Made by a program: the position numbers and the translations under genes
Shown: positions 45,111 through 53,217 of the stretch, in pieces
Position numbering within the stretch: the stretch's first letter is position 1
How the letters are laid out: each line of letters starts with the position of its first letter
Origin: Kribbella italica
GTDB taxonomy: Bacteria; Actinomycetota; Actinomycetes; Propionibacteriales; Kribbellaceae
Direction: 5' to 3'
DNA: 64,000 nucleotides
NCBI RefSeq assembly: GCF_014205135.1
Contig: NZ_JACHMY010000001.1
Coordinates: 8,804,001-8,868,000 of the forward strand
Notes under the pieces: model-generated
Told to the model about the DNA's origin: nothing
The model's database searches: none
What the model saw: the letters and a program-made list of their open reading frames with translations, nothing else

Positions 45111-45375
45111 GTGGCAGAAAGGCGTGCAGCTCGGGCACTGCAAGAGCCGACCTCCGCACGCATGCGTCCGCTCACGCGATGGCGCGGCGGGATTCAGGCG
45201 TACAAGATCGTGATTGCGGCCAGCCGGGTCGTCGAAAGAGCCGAGCCCTCGCGCCCACGAAGGCTACGAATGGATCTCTGTCCTCAACGGACTGCTGCGG
45301 CTGGTGCTGGGGGAGCACGACCTCGTCCTGCGCCCCGGCGAGGCTGCCGAGTCCGAGACCCGGACAAACCGCTAG
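45111..45375 (+). pseudogene. XRE-cupin regulator, C-terminal remnant
   Basis: Two frames together spell RPLTRWRGGIQAYK and, after a gap, HEGYEWISVLNGLLRLVLGE, HDLVLRPGEAAESETRT. This follows the intact regulator at 21310-21918 (PLTRRPGGIQAYK; HEGYEWVYVMTGRLRLVLAG; PGEAAEFDTRT). The DNA-binding domain is absent and the end is truncated against the convergent SDR gene. Bases 44767-45110 show no gene. Confidence 0.85.
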
Positions 45376-46202
45376 CTAGATGATGCTGTCCACGACGCCG
45401 CCATCCACTCGGAGGGCCGCTCCGGTGGTGGCGGACGCCTGCTCGGAGTTGACGTACAGAATCATGTTCGCCGACTCCTCGACGGTCGCCATCCGCTGGA
45501 TGATCGACGAGCTCCGGTTGTTCGCTACGAAATCGGCGGCAACCTTGTCGATACTGTTTCCGGAGCGCAAGGCGTCGGCTTGCAGCATGCTCGCCACGCC
45601 CTCCGACAACGTCGGGCCAGGCAGTACGGCGTTGACGGTGACGCCCGTCCCCGCCAATCGCTTGGCCAGGCCACGCGAGATCGAGAGCTGGGCCGTCTTG
45701 GTGAAGCCGTAGTGGATCATCTCGACCGGGATGTTGACCGCCGACTCCGACGAGACGAACACGATCCGGCCCCAACCCCGATCGGCCATCGCCGGCGCGT
45801 AGGCCCTGGCCAGCCGGACACCGGACATCACGTTGGTCCTGAAGAACCGCTCCCACTCGCTGTCGGGCGTGTCGAAGAAGTCCTGCTCGCCGTAGACACC
45901 GAGATTGTTGACGACGATGTCGAACTTGGGGTGCTCGGTCACCAATTGGGCGCAGGCGACTCGGTGCCCAGATCGCCGGCGAACCCGGTGAGCGAGGAGC
46001 CCGAACCGTCGAGCCGGGCAATCGCAGCCTGGACACTCGTCTCGGTTCTCCCGTTGACGACGACGTCCGCCCCGGCGGCCAGAAACCCTTGCGCGGCGGC
46101 GAAACCGATCCCGCTGGTGGAGGCGGTGACGAGCACCCGCCGGCCGGTGAAACTGATCTTTACGCGTGATGTCCTTTTCTGGTGTGAACCAAGGAGCAGC
46201 AC
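45376..46202 (-). pseudogene. Short-chain dehydrogenase interrupted by one frameshift
   Basis: The N-terminal part (RRVLVTASTSGIGFAAAQGF, ADVVVNGRTETS) is in one frame until GDLGTES near 45955. It resumes in another as CAQLVTEHPKFDIVVNNLG and runs to VDGGVVDSII at the end. Restoring one G in TCG(G)CC joins them. NNLG, Ser (SSESAV) and YGFTK are the SDR catalytic elements. A start is unclear; GTG 46202 is the only good candidate. It is divergent from another SDR across the operator at 46251-46262. Confidence 0.8.
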
Positions 46203-46250
46203 CGTGTCCGGTGCCGTCCGAGTACGCTCCTGAGCATCGCAAAGAAAGAT

Positions 46251-46262
46251 ATGATTAAACAT
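46251..46262. promoter_or_regulatory. ATGATTAAACAT operator between divergent SDR genes
   Basis: The same 12 bases occur inverted at 39920-39931. Extended by one base on each side it is TATG-ATTAAA-CATA. The position between two divergent SDR genes, in an AT-rich pocket, fits a shared control site of the FadR type. Confidence 0.55.
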
Positions 46263-46334
46263 ACAATACCGTGAGGATCTGGCCCGGCCTTCACTCCGAG
46301 GCCGCGTCGATCCGGCTACCCAGAGGACCAGAGC

Positions 46335-47132
46335 ATGCAACTTGATCTCGAAGGCAAGGTCGTCGTCGTCACCGGAGCCGGGCGGGGGATCGGCCGGGCG
46401 ATCGCCGAGACATTCCTCAGGGAACGTTCGACGGTGGTGGCGACCGATCTCGACGACGATGCGCTGTCGTGGTTCGAACCGGCGCGCGTCGAGGCCGGGC
46501 TGGACGGGGCCCCGGTGGTCTGCGATGTCCGTTCGACCGAGTCGGTGCGGACGGCGATTTCCCAGGTCGTCGACCTGTTCGGGCGCATCGACGTGCTGGT
46601 CAACAACGCCGGCATCCTCGGGGAAGGCCAGATCGAGGCCACCGACGCCGAGACCTGGAACCAGGTGTTCGAGGTCAACGTCACAGGCACGTTCCGGACC
46701 TGCCAGGCCGTGATGCCGACCATGAAGCAGCAGCGCAGCGGCCGGATCATCAACGCGGCGTCGTTCGCGGCGATCGTGCCGAGCATCGGCAGTGCCGCGT
46801 ACGCCGCCTCCAAGGCCGCCGTCGTCCAGTTCACCCGGACACTGGCCGGCGAGCTGGGCCCTTGGAACGTTACTGCCAACGCGTATGCGCCCGGAATGAT
46901 CCCGAGTGCGATCAACAACTTCACCCAGCAGGAGGAAGCCGTGCAGAACCGGCTGCTCGACACCCTGACCATCCGGCGCTGGGGCGAGGCGAGCGACGTG
47001 AGTGACCTGATCTGCTTCCTCGCCAGCGACGCGTCGCGCTACATTACCGGGACCTTGGTCGACGTCAGCGGCGGTAAGCTGGCCACCCAGCTACCGCAGC
47101 GGGCGTACGAGATCGCGGGGATCCACTCATGA
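46335..47132 (+). CDS. Short-chain dehydrogenase/reductase
   Basis: A 265-residue NAD(P)-dependent enzyme. Cofactor motif TGAGRGIGRAIAE (near residue 13), NNAGILG, catalytic Ser in NAASFAAIV and YAASK, C-terminal YITGTLVDVSGG. An Asp ending the second strand (VVATDLDDD) favours NAD. ATG 46335 is preceded by CCAGAGGACCAGAG. Its stop overlaps the next SDR by 4 bases. Confidence 0.9.
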   Translation: MQLDLEGKVVVVTGAGRGIGRAIAETFLRERSTVVATDLDDDALSWFEPARVEAGLDGAPVVCDVRSTESVRTAISQVVDLFGRIDVLVNNAGILGEGQIEATDAETWNQVFEVNVTGTFRTCQAVMPTMKQQRSGRIINAASFAAIVPSIGSAAYAASKAAVVQFTRTLAGELGPWNVTANAYAPGMIPSAINNFTQQEEAVQNRLLDTLTIRRWGEASDVSDLICFLASDASRYITGTLVDVSGGKLATQLPQRAYEIAGIHS

Positions 47133-47851
47133 CCGACCCGCGCGTGCTCTGGGTAACCGGTGCCGGGAGCGGGATGGGCCGGGCTGCCGCCGTCGCTGTG
47201 TCGGCGGGACGTCGGGTCGCCTTGAGCGGCCGGCGGACGGAACCGTTGCAGGAGACCGCTGCGCTGGTCGAGCAAGCGGGCGGTGAGGCGCTGGTCCTGC
47301 CGCTCGACGCCCGGGACCCCGAGGCGATTGCCCAAGCGCAGGACGCGATCGGCTCGGCCTGGGGTGGCGTTGACGACGTCGTCCTGTCGGCGGGGCTGAA
47401 CACACCGCAGCGAACCTGGGCGGATCAGTCGATGGCCGAGGCAGAGGCGGTGATCGCCACCAACCTGAACGCCGTACTGCGGATCGTGGACGCCGTGCTT
47501 CCGGACCTCCGGGCTCGCGGCGAGGGACAAGTCGTGGTCATCTCCTCGTACTCGGCGTGGCGGTTCACTCCGTACGCCGGTGTCGCCTACAGCGCGAGCA
47601 AGTCCGCTCTCGCGGCGCTGTGCCAAACACTCAACGCCCAGGAGGCCACGCACGGAGTCCGCGCCTGCCATCTGTGCCCGGGCGACGTGGACACCGACTT
47701 CCTCCGCCTCCGTCCCGTGGTGCCCGGCGCCGAGGCCCGGACGGCCATGCTCAGCCCCGACGACGTCGGCCGCGCCGTCCGCTTCGTCCTGGAGTCGCCA
47801 CCACAGGTCCGCATCGACGAACTGGTCATCAGCCCGCTCTCGCAGGCGTGA
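47129..47851 (+). CDS. Short-chain dehydrogenase/reductase
   Basis: A 240-residue enzyme coupled to the preceding SDR (ATGA overlap). TGAGSGMGRAAAVA is the cofactor loop, with LSGRR after strand two, which favours NADP. The NNAG motif is replaced by LSAGLN. Ser in VISSYSAW and YSASK form the active site. It ends 28 bases before the stop of the convergent methyltransferase. Confidence 0.87.
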   Translation: MTDPRVLWVTGAGSGMGRAAAVAVSAGRRVALSGRRTEPLQETAALVEQAGGEALVLPLDARDPEAIAQAQDAIGSAWGGVDDVVLSAGLNTPQRTWADQSMAEAEAVIATNLNAVLRIVDAVLPDLRARGEGQVVVISSYSAWRFTPYAGVAYSASKSALAALCQTLNAQEATHGVRACHLCPGDVDTDFLRLRPVVPGAEARTAMLSPDDVGRAVRFVLESPPQVRIDELVISPLSQA

Positions 47852-47879
47852 GCGGGCGGGTCTCACGGCCTGGAGCGGA

Positions 47880-48917
47880 TCAACGATCGCTGGTGCCGGC
47901 GGCAACGGCTTCCAAGGCGAACAGGGTGTCGTGCATCGCAATGGTGGTGTGCAGCTCGAGGTCGGCGGCGGCCAACAGCCGGCGGAAGTCGCTGTCGGTA
48001 CGTTCCCTGCCGCCAAGGATCAGGAAGAGCAACAGGTCCCAGTTCTTCGTCCGGCTGGGGCCCGGGTCACCGGTCAGCAGTCGCTCGAACAGCACGATCT
48101 TGCCGCCGGGCCGTAGCGCCCGGCGGCACGCACGGAGGATCTGCACCACCTGCGCGTCGGGCCAGTCGTGCACGATCGACTTCAGGACGAGCAGATCACC
48201 CTCGGGAGGTGTCGACTCGAAGAAGTCACCGGCCACGAACGCGAGCCGCCCGCCTGCTGGAGACTGCGCGAGAACCTGTTCGGCGGCAGGGGCGAGGCGG
48301 GGCAGGTCGAAGATCACTCCGGTCGCCACCGGGTGCTTGGTGATCACCGACGCCAGGAGCGTGCCGTTGCCGCCACCGACGTCCACGATGCGCTGGTACG
48401 GCGTGAAGTCGTAGTTCGCCAGCACCGCGTCGGTTTCGAGTCGGCTGAGGTCGCCCATCGCGTCGTCGAAAACCTGCCCGCGCTCCTCGTTGGCCTGCAG
48501 CAGCTCGAACATCGGCCGGCCGTGCACCTCGGTGAACACGGGCTGACCGGTCCGCAGCGCGAGATCCAGTCGGTCCACGAGGTGATAGTTGAACCCGTGG
48601 TGACGGACCATGGCCCGGGCCGAGAACCGATGGCCGGACCGCAGGACCTGACCCCGCGGGGTCAGTGCGAACTCGTCGGCGTTCGGTTCGGTGAAGATGC
48701 CCTGGGCGCACAACAGCCTCAGCACCATGCCGAGCACGACCGGATCGGTCGAGGTGAGGACGGCCAGTTTCTCCAGCGGCAAAGTCCCACCGGGCACCGA
48801 ACCGAACAGGTCGGCGAGACCCAACTCGGCGACCATCTGCAGAGCGCGGGCCGACAGCATGCTTTCGGCCAGGTCGATCATGAACTCCGCGTCGTTCGCG
48901 GTCCCGTCGGTGCTCAT
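47880..48917 (-). CDS. O-methyltransferase (acetylserotonin OMT-like family)
   Basis: A 345-residue enzyme from ATG 48917 (GGGAAA upstream). An N-terminal winged-helix dimerisation domain (MLSARALQMVAELGLADLFG, FALTPRGQVLRSG) precedes the SAM domain with IVDVGGGNGTLLA, FDLPRLAPAA and GDFFES. LKSIVHDWPDAQ contains the His that acts as base in this family, and RALRPGGKIVLFE follows. It would methylate a hydroxyl, probably on an aromatic or polyketide-like ring. The downstream end converges with the SDR pair. Confidence 0.9.
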   Translation of the reverse strand: MSTDGTANDAEFMIDLAESMLSARALQMVAELGLADLFGSVPGGTLPLEKLAVLTSTDPVVLGMVLRLLCAQGIFTEPNADEFALTPRGQVLRSGHRFSARAMVRHHGFNYHLVDRLDLALRTGQPVFTEVHGRPMFELLQANEERGQVFDDAMGDLSRLETDAVLANYDFTPYQRIVDVGGGNGTLLASVITKHPVATGVIFDLPRLAPAAEQVLAQSPAGGRLAFVAGDFFESTPPEGDLLVLKSIVHDWPDAQVVQILRACRRALRPGGKIVLFERLLTGDPGPSRTKNWDLLLFLILGGRERTDSDFRRLLAAADLELHTTIAMHDTLFALEAVAAGTSDR

Positions 48918-48967
48918 CGTTTCCCGTCTGTAGTCAGGTGTTCGGTCAGCGGCCTCGGGGGCGTGAG

Positions 48968-48980
48968 ATCCCTTAGGGAT
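48968..48980. promoter_or_regulatory. ATCCCTTAGGGAT near-palindrome upstream of the O-methyltransferase
   Basis: A 13-base dyad (ATCCC-TTA-GGGAT) lies about 50 bases upstream of the methyltransferase ATG, in the 122-bp gap to the MarR gene end. Its position suits an operator. A second, weaker dyad, ATGATCAATCAT at 49035-49046, overlaps the MarR stop. Confidence 0.3.
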
Positions 48981-49039
48981 TTGCGGCCGTCCACCTCGGA
49001 CGTATTTCTGCTGCTCACACTCAGGAACTGAGGCCATGA

Positions 49040-49527
49040 TCAATCATTGGTGCGTGCGATCGGCGCTTCGGCCGTCGACGGCTTCGGCGCGGAGGTCACA
49101 CGATGAAGTAGGGCTCGCAGTTGGGCTTGTTCGGCGCAGTTGAGCCCGACCAGGAGCCGGCCGTCGGTGTCGGCGATTCGTCCAGCCAGCGAGTCGAGCG
49201 AGCTCGGCCCTGATCGGTGATTTGGACCAGCCTTGCCCGCCGGTCGCCAGCATCCTGCGTGCGCTGGATCAGCCCCGCAGCCTCGAGGTCGTCGAGCAAA
49301 TGCGTCAGCACGGTGCGATCGATGCCCAGCTGATCGCCGATCTCGTACTGGCGGCGAGCCGACGTCGCGGCGACGGTCAGAATCCAGTACCCGCGGACTC
49401 CGCCGACCGAGGAACCGAGTACGTCGTTCGCCAGGTTGCTGTGCCGGCGAGTGATGGTGTGCAACAACCAACCCAGGTCGGTGTCCGCGGTCCAGTCCGT
49501 CCGCTGCACGTCCGCTGCTCGATTCAT
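49040..49527 (-). pseudogene. MarR-family regulator with a C-terminal single-base frameshift
   Basis: From ATG 49527 the MarR core is intact: YEIGDQLGIDRTVLTHLLDD, LEAAGLIQRTQDAGDRRARL and VQITDQGRAR. Family text then continues in another frame as LDSLAGRIADTDGRLLVGLN and stops at 49040. One extra C in CGC(C)TCGAC near 49200 would restore it. As given, the frame yields 143 residues with an unrelated tail, and may still bind DNA. The start overlaps the amidohydrolase stop (ATGA). Confidence 0.8.
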
Positions 49528-50840
49528 GAACGCCGTTGCTGCGAGGCTGAGGTGCGGGGGACGGGGCCCAGCCGGGCGGCGGCAACCTGCAGCGCCTTGA
49601 CGAGTTCGGGCCGGCTCTCAACCGCCGCGCCATCACGTACCACGGCGCGGCCGGCCCGGAAGACCGCGTCGATGTGGCGGCGGTCCATCTGCAGCACGAC
49701 CGTGCTGGCCGGATCGTGCACGGGCGTGACGTCGAGGTCGTCAGCTCGCAGAATGATCAGGTCAGCGTCCTTGCCGGGAGTCAGGGTGCCTGTTCGGGTG
49801 TCGAGACCCAGCGCCGCGGCACCGTCGCGGGTGGCCAGTCCGAGGACATCGGTCACGGTCAGCTCCCGGCCGGAATCGGCACCGCGGCCAAACGTCCGGC
49901 CGGTCTGCAGTGCCGCCCTCATCTGGGTGAAGAAGTCGGAAGCCACCGTGACCTCGGCCGACGTGCTCAAGCTGAGCGGCACAGCGGGCGGGGTTCGGCC
50001 CAGCATGGGGATGCCGTGGCCCATCAGAAGTTCGATAGCCGGCGCCACCGAGAGCGTTCCGCCGCTGTCGGCGATGAGTTCGAGCTCGTCGGGCGGCAAT
50101 CCGTTGCCGTGGATGAAGGTGGTCCCGGACTGGAGCACGCCGAGGTCGCGCAGCCGCGAGAGGGGGGTAGAAGCGCCGACGTGACGCGCGGTTCGAACCC
50201 CGAGATCCCGAGCCAGCCAAGCGTTGCGCCGCTCGGCGTCGTCGTCGCCCCACTCGGTGAGCAGAGCCATCGTCACGTCGGCGTCGTCGTCAGGCAGCAG
50301 CTCTGACCGGATCCGCCGGACGTCGTCGCCGAGCCCGGCGCCGTACCGCGCCATCACTGGGTACGGGTTCCCATAGCAGAAGACCGCGCGTACGCCGGTC
50401 TCGCGCAGCGCGGCGATCGCGGCGTCGGTGTGCGCCGGAGTGAGCTGGATGTTGGCAGTGTCCTGCAGGGTGGTGATGCCGGCCAGCAAGGCGCTGAGAG
50501 CGCTGGCCTTCGTCCCGAGGTGCACGTCCTCGGGCGTCACCTGGGAGCCGACGTGCCCCAGGACGTCGGTGTAGTACTGCTCGAGGGTGTGGTGCGGTCC
50601 GCCGCCCCGGACCAGCACCTCCCACAGGTGACGATGGGTGTCGACGAAACCGGGGATCACGATGCGTCCGTCGGCGTCGATCACGTCTACCTCGGCGTCG
50701 GGATCGATCGGGATCGCCGGGGCGACCGCGCTGATCCGACTCCCTTCGATCAGAAGGTCGGCCCGATCGAAGTCTCCGATCACCGGATCCATGGTCAGGA
50801 TCGTCGCGCCGCGGACCAGGGTTGCCCCGGTGTCCGTCAT
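49524..50840 (-). CDS. Cytoplasmic amidohydrolase lacking the usual metal-site Asp
   Basis: A 438-residue relative of the Tat amidohydrolase at 31.9 kb, without export signal. It retains FVDTHRHLW, the mid His (RTARHVGAS) and the TTFIHGNGL His. Where the relative has LSVDTVTW, this protein has LSTSAEVT, so the catalytic/metal Asp is replaced by Ser. GTLTPGKDADLIIL is the conserved tail motif. It is coupled at both ends by 4-base overlaps to fprA copy 2 and the MarR gene. The activity may be altered or lost. Confidence 0.87.
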   Translation of the reverse strand: MTDTGATLVRGATILTMDPVIGDFDRADLLIEGSRISAVAPAIPIDPDAEVDVIDADGRIVIPGFVDTHRHLWEVLVRGGGPHHTLEQYYTDVLGHVGSQVTPEDVHLGTKASALSALLAGITTLQDTANIQLTPAHTDAAIAALRETGVRAVFCYGNPYPVMARYGAGLGDDVRRIRSELLPDDDADVTMALLTEWGDDDAERRNAWLARDLGVRTARHVGASTPLSRLRDLGVLQSGTTFIHGNGLPPDELELIADSGGTLSVAPAIELLMGHGIPMLGRTPPAVPLSLSTSAEVTVASDFFTQMRAALQTGRTFGRGADSGRELTVTDVLGLATRDGAAALGLDTRTGTLTPGKDADLIILRADDLDVTPVHDPASTVVLQMDRRHIDAVFRAGRAVVRDGAAVESRPELVKALQVAAARLGPVPRTSASQQRRS

Positions 50841-52216
50841 CGCTGACGCCCGTCCGCCAACGCAGAGTGGCGCAGCCGGCCGCCGCCGATCGTGGTCAGC
50901 TCCGCGCGTTCGATGATCTTGATCCGGTGCCGGCCACGATCGGTGCCGAGCCGCTGTTCGGCCGCATCGATGCGGAGCCAGCCGTTCCAGTCGATGCGGT
51001 GCCCGCAGCGAGCGGCGAGGAGCTGCTCGATGTCCGGTGCACCTGCCGTGGTGTCACGGCCGGAGTGATCGAGCAGAGTCTCGACCGTCTGCCGGGCATC
51101 GGACTTGGTCGAGCCGATGAGGCCGACCGGGCCACGTTTGATCCAGCCGGTGGTGAAGAGTCCGGGGATGTGATCGCCGTTGTCGTCGACGACGGCGCCG
51201 TCCCGATGCGGGATCGTGCGGGTGGCGTGGTCGAACGGCACGCCCGGCAGTGCGGTCGCGGCGTAGCCGATCGCGCGGTAGACGGCCTGGACTTCGTGAT
51301 CGACGAATGCTCCGGACGCAGTCACGTGACCATAACCGTCCGGTGTCATCCGCTCCATCCGCAGTCCTTCGACCTGGTCGTCACCGAGGATCGCGACCGG
51401 AGCCTGGTAGAAGTGCAGATGGACCCGTCGCGAGGCGGTGCGTTCGGAGTCGGCGATCGCTGCCCAGCCGCGCATCGTGTCCACGACATTCCGGGTCGGG
51501 GCGAACTGCTTGGTCATCCGCTCGATGTGGCGATCGCCGTGCAGGTCGGCCGGATCGACCACGATGTCGACGTCGTGCTGGTGGCCGAGTTCGCGCAACT
51601 CGGTCGGTGAGAACCGGACGTCGGCCGGCCCACGGCGAGCGAACAGGTGCAGCTCGCGGATCGGGTTGGCGGCGAAGCCGCTGTGCACGTTGTCGGAGAT
51701 GTCGGTGTCCAGCAGCGTGTGGGCGTGCTTGATCAGCATCCGGCTCACGTCGAGAGCGACGTTGCCGGCTCCGATGACAGCGACCGACTCCGCGTCGAGG
51801 GGCCAGGTGGTGGCCACGTCCGGATGCCCGTCGTACCAGGAGACGAAGTCGGCGGCGCCGAACGAACCGGGCAGCTCGATACCCGGGATGTCGAGCGGGA
51901 TGTCGGTGATCGCCCCAGTGGCGACGATCACCGCGTCGTAGGCGCTGCGCAGCTCCTCGATCGTGACGTCGGTGCCGATGTCGATGTTGCAGAGCAGCCG
52001 GATGCGCCCGGCCTCGAGCATCACGTGCAGCGACTCGATGATCCTCTTGATCCGGGGATGGTCCGGCGAAACTCCGTACCGGACCAGTCCGTACGGCGCG
52101 GGCAGCTTCTCGAACAGGTCGACCTGGGTGCCGGGGGCGAGTTGGGTCAGGATGTCGGCGGCATAGATGCCAGCAGGTCCGGCGCCGACGACGGCGACGC
52201 GAGAGGGTGCGGACAA
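50837..52216 (-). CDS. fprA: FprA-type ferredoxin-NADP+ reductase (copy 2)
   Basis: A 459-residue flavoenzyme near-identical in layout to the one at 29367-30749: VVGAGPAGIYAADILTQL, LPAPYGLVRYGVSPDHP, AVIGAGNVALDVSRML, TGWIKRGPVGLIGSTKSDA. It heads an operon with the amidohydrolase and MarR genes and has a SoxR/MerR-type promoter 128-158 bases upstream. It can supply NADPH electrons to a ferredoxin. Confidence 0.93.
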   Translation of the reverse strand: MSAPSRVAVVGAGPAGIYAADILTQLAPGTQVDLFEKLPAPYGLVRYGVSPDHPRIKRIIESLHVMLEAGRIRLLCNIDIGTDVTIEELRSAYDAVIVATGAITDIPLDIPGIELPGSFGAADFVSWYDGHPDVATTWPLDAESVAVIGAGNVALDVSRMLIKHAHTLLDTDISDNVHSGFAANPIRELHLFARRGPADVRFSPTELRELGHQHDVDIVVDPADLHGDRHIERMTKQFAPTRNVVDTMRGWAAIADSERTASRRVHLHFYQAPVAILGDDQVEGLRMERMTPDGYGHVTASGAFVDHEVQAVYRAIGYAATALPGVPFDHATRTIPHRDGAVVDDNGDHIPGLFTTGWIKRGPVGLIGSTKSDARQTVETLLDHSGRDTTAGAPDIEQLLAARCGHRIDWNGWLRIDAAEQRLGTDRGRHRIKIIERAELTTIGGGRLRHSALADGRQR

Positions 52217-52343
52217 GGCAAGGACTCCTAGCGACTGTGAGTCATTCGAAACGGTTGAAGGATCGCGAGCGCAGGGTGGGGTGGCCGCCGCAGCGGCTCG
52301 TCAGCAATCCACTCCAGGGCCGCGGCGGTTGTGCACCCCACTG

Positions 52344-52374
52344 AGATTAGGAGTTCAAGCAGGCTTGAGGTCAA
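52344..52374 (-). promoter_or_regulatory. SoxR/MerR-type promoter of fprA copy 2 (19-bp spacer)
   Basis: On the minus strand: TTGACC, then a 19-base spacer, then TAATCT. The spacer holds the dyad TCAAGCCTGCTTGA (52355-52368), and the flank makes CCTCAAG-N4-CTTGAAC, close to the SoxR box of E. coli soxS (CCTCAAG-N4-CTTGAGG). Spacing and position agree with MerR-family activation by DNA untwisting. No merR-family gene lies in the window. Confidence 0.65.
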
Positions 52375-52454
52375 CACCACGATGGCATCGCCGGCATCAA
52401 CGTTCGCCGACGCTCAAGCTTCGGGAGCTGTTCACCACAAAGGCGAGACGGACC

Positions 52455-53081
52455 TCAGCTCTCAGGCTTTGCGGCTTTCACTGCTTCGGCGGAGTCGAGG
52501 TCGCCGCGCGCGTCGAGTGCCGCGATCACTCCGTCGATGTCGGCGGCCGACCGGTTCTGGCTCAGCTTGGCCTTCGCCTCGATTCGGCTGATTGCCAGCT
52601 CCACGCCGACGATCGCGCGCAACTGCCCGGCGATGTACTTCGGTGGAGCGTCGTCCACCGACCACTGTTGCGCGAACCTGGCCTCGTGCTTGGCGGTCAG
52701 ACGCCGTACCAAGGTCTCCAGCCAGGCCGGATCGTCGTGGACCACGAGGGTGCCGTAGACGTGGGCCGTGACGTAGTTCCAGGTCGGAACGACCCGCCCG
52801 TGCTCGCGCTTGGACGCATAGGCAGACGGTGAGATGTAAGCGTCCGGTCCGCTGACGATCGCGAGCGCCTCACCGAGGACCGGCCGGCTCCACTGCTCGT
52901 TGTTGCGCGCCAGATGCCCGAGCAGTGCCCCTGCCTCGGCGTCGTAGACGAACGGAAGCAAGGTCGCGAGCAGCCCGTCCGGGGTACTGGTGACCAGGTT
53001 GGCGGCACCGTGGTTGACCAGCAGGTCCTGCACCACGGCGTCGTTCGCGGCGAAATGCTTGGGTATGTACATGGTCCCCAT
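52455..53081 (-). CDS. PaiB-like FMN-binding negative regulator family protein
   Basis: A 208-residue split-barrel flavin-binding protein. Features: MYIPKHFAANDA, LLATLLPFVYD, ISPSAYASKREHGRVVPTWN and WSVDDAPPKYIAGQLRAIVG. This family is called PaiB after a B. subtilis protein that lowers sporulation and protease gene expression; some members may be flavin reductases or heme-related enzymes. It stands alone between gaps of 238 and 136 bases. A truncated copy is at 22.0-22.4 kb. Confidence 0.88.
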   Translation of the reverse strand: MGTMYIPKHFAANDAVVQDLLVNHGAANLVTSTPDGLLATLLPFVYDAEAGALLGHLARNNEQWSRPVLGEALAIVSGPDAYISPSAYASKREHGRVVPTWNYVTAHVYGTLVVHDDPAWLETLVRRLTAKHEARFAQQWSVDDAPPKYIAGQLRAIVGVELAISRIEAKAKLSQNRSAADIDGVIAALDARGDLDSAEAVKAAKPES

Positions 53082-53217
53082 GGTTGCTCGATGATCGAAT
53101 CCCGGACAGGGGCCCGGGCAAAAACGGCGCCGGGGCCAGGCCGCGGGCGATGCACCGGGACGACACCTGTCGGGCGCCGTACCGGTACCTCGCCCGCTGA
53201 CCCGGCCCCGGGCCGGG

